Assembly: GCA_000708835.1 (NCBI GenBank)
Contig: DF236999.1
Coordinates: 189,876 to 253,875 of the forward strand
DNA from: Klebsormidium nitens
Lineage: Eukaryota > Streptophyta > Klebsormidiophyceae > Klebsormidiales > Klebsormidiaceae
Length of the DNA stretch: 64,000 nt
Direction: 5' to 3'
The position numbers were made by a program, and so were the translations under genes. How positions within the stretch are numbered: position 1 is the first letter of the stretch; the number at the start of each line of letters is the position of its first letter. Below the pieces are notes generated by a model that ran no database searches, had not been told where the DNA came from, and was given only the letters and a program-made list of their open reading frames with translations. Of the stretch, positions 63,428-64,000 are shown in pieces.

Positions 63428-64000
63428 CCGCTTGAGAGGTAAGTATAAGGCCAGCCCACTCCAGAAGACCAGAAAACAGTCGCGGAGCAGTACGTTCGGG
63501 TTCATTGTAACTAAACGTTAGTTGCTTGGTAAAGGTACGGTTTGATGAGCCGGTGGAGGCATGGCAGCTCCACCTCCCTAGGAACCTGTGCAGTTTTGAG
63601 AGGGGCAAAGGTTTCGAGTCGGGTTGAGCTTGACATCCGTTTGTAGTATTCAGATAATTAGACGTTGATTTCAGAAGTGCCTTTGTAAGCCCTTGCTGTA
63701 CAGCGATTCAGAGTGTCGAGTCAGCTTGTATTGGGTCGAGGTTGGTCTTACATACGTTCTACAATGAAGTGCATTTTCGGAGTTGCTATTGTCTGCGGAC
63801 GTTTGGATCTCGTAATGGGTAGCTCACAGACAGGCTTTTGTCCTAAGTAGAGAACTTGATCGGTCGTGCGTGAAAAGAATGGATTACGTCTTGAGTAGGT
63901 TGAATCTTGTCAGTTAAGTTCGGCAATGCAGAGTTAAAGAGGAGTCCGACCGCGCTTAGACTTGTTCAAACAATGGGGTGTCCTTCCAAGTCTCAGGAAT
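63428..64000. other. Downstream spacer to window end
   Basis: 3-prime flank of the NET-like gene. No gene supported. Confidence 0.35.

Overview
The window reads as nuclear DNA of a streptophyte green alga. Genes are intron-rich: up to 14 exons, exons GC-rich, introns mostly 200-600 bases with GT..AG ends. The recognisable proteins are plant-type: a UCH37 ubiquitin hydrolase, a CAAX protease STE24, a two-domain plastid NFU, a plant COX7a-like subunit, a NET actin-binding-type protein with an IRQ motif, and two copies of a plant-specific membrane protein family. A Klebsormidium-like charophyte would fit (inference; no rRNA or organelle marker is present). All gene models were built by hand from splice sites and reading-frame continuity. 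Every model below closes in frame except one base in an exon of the first gene.

Layout: (1) 1605-8439 (+), an EamA-type transporter with a huge Ala/Gly-rich C-terminal tail. (2) 10304-15079 (-), an M14-type metallocarboxypeptidase. (3) 15902-17003 (+), an unrecognised protein. (4) 17851-29245 (-), a coiled-coil protein of about 2,449 residues. (5) 30025-30929 (+), COX7a. (6) 32101-33471 (-), a membrane-anchored cupin. (7) 33918-36257 (+), UCH37. (8) 37367-39243 (-), NFU, followed by an assembly gap at 39560-39933. (9) 40292-42082 (+), membrane protein family copy A. (10) 43314-44103 (-), an unrecognised single-pass protein. (11) 44808-49750 (+), a soluble calpain. (12) 51296-53551 (-), membrane protein family copy B. 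(13) 54473-59524 (-), STE24. (14) 60281-63427 (+), a NET-like protein.

The first twelve genes alternate strand without exception, so nearly every spacer is either a shared divergent upstream region or a shared convergent 3-prime region. There is no bacterial-style operon logic. Some functions sit loosely together: proteolysis (carboxypeptidase, UCH37, calpain, STE24) and organelle maintenance (NFU, COX7a). I see no reason to think they are co-regulated. The most unusual items are the calpain that is not DEK1-like, the transporter with its repetitive tail built from phase-1 exons, a foldback element at 9184-9964, and the duplicated membrane protein family.
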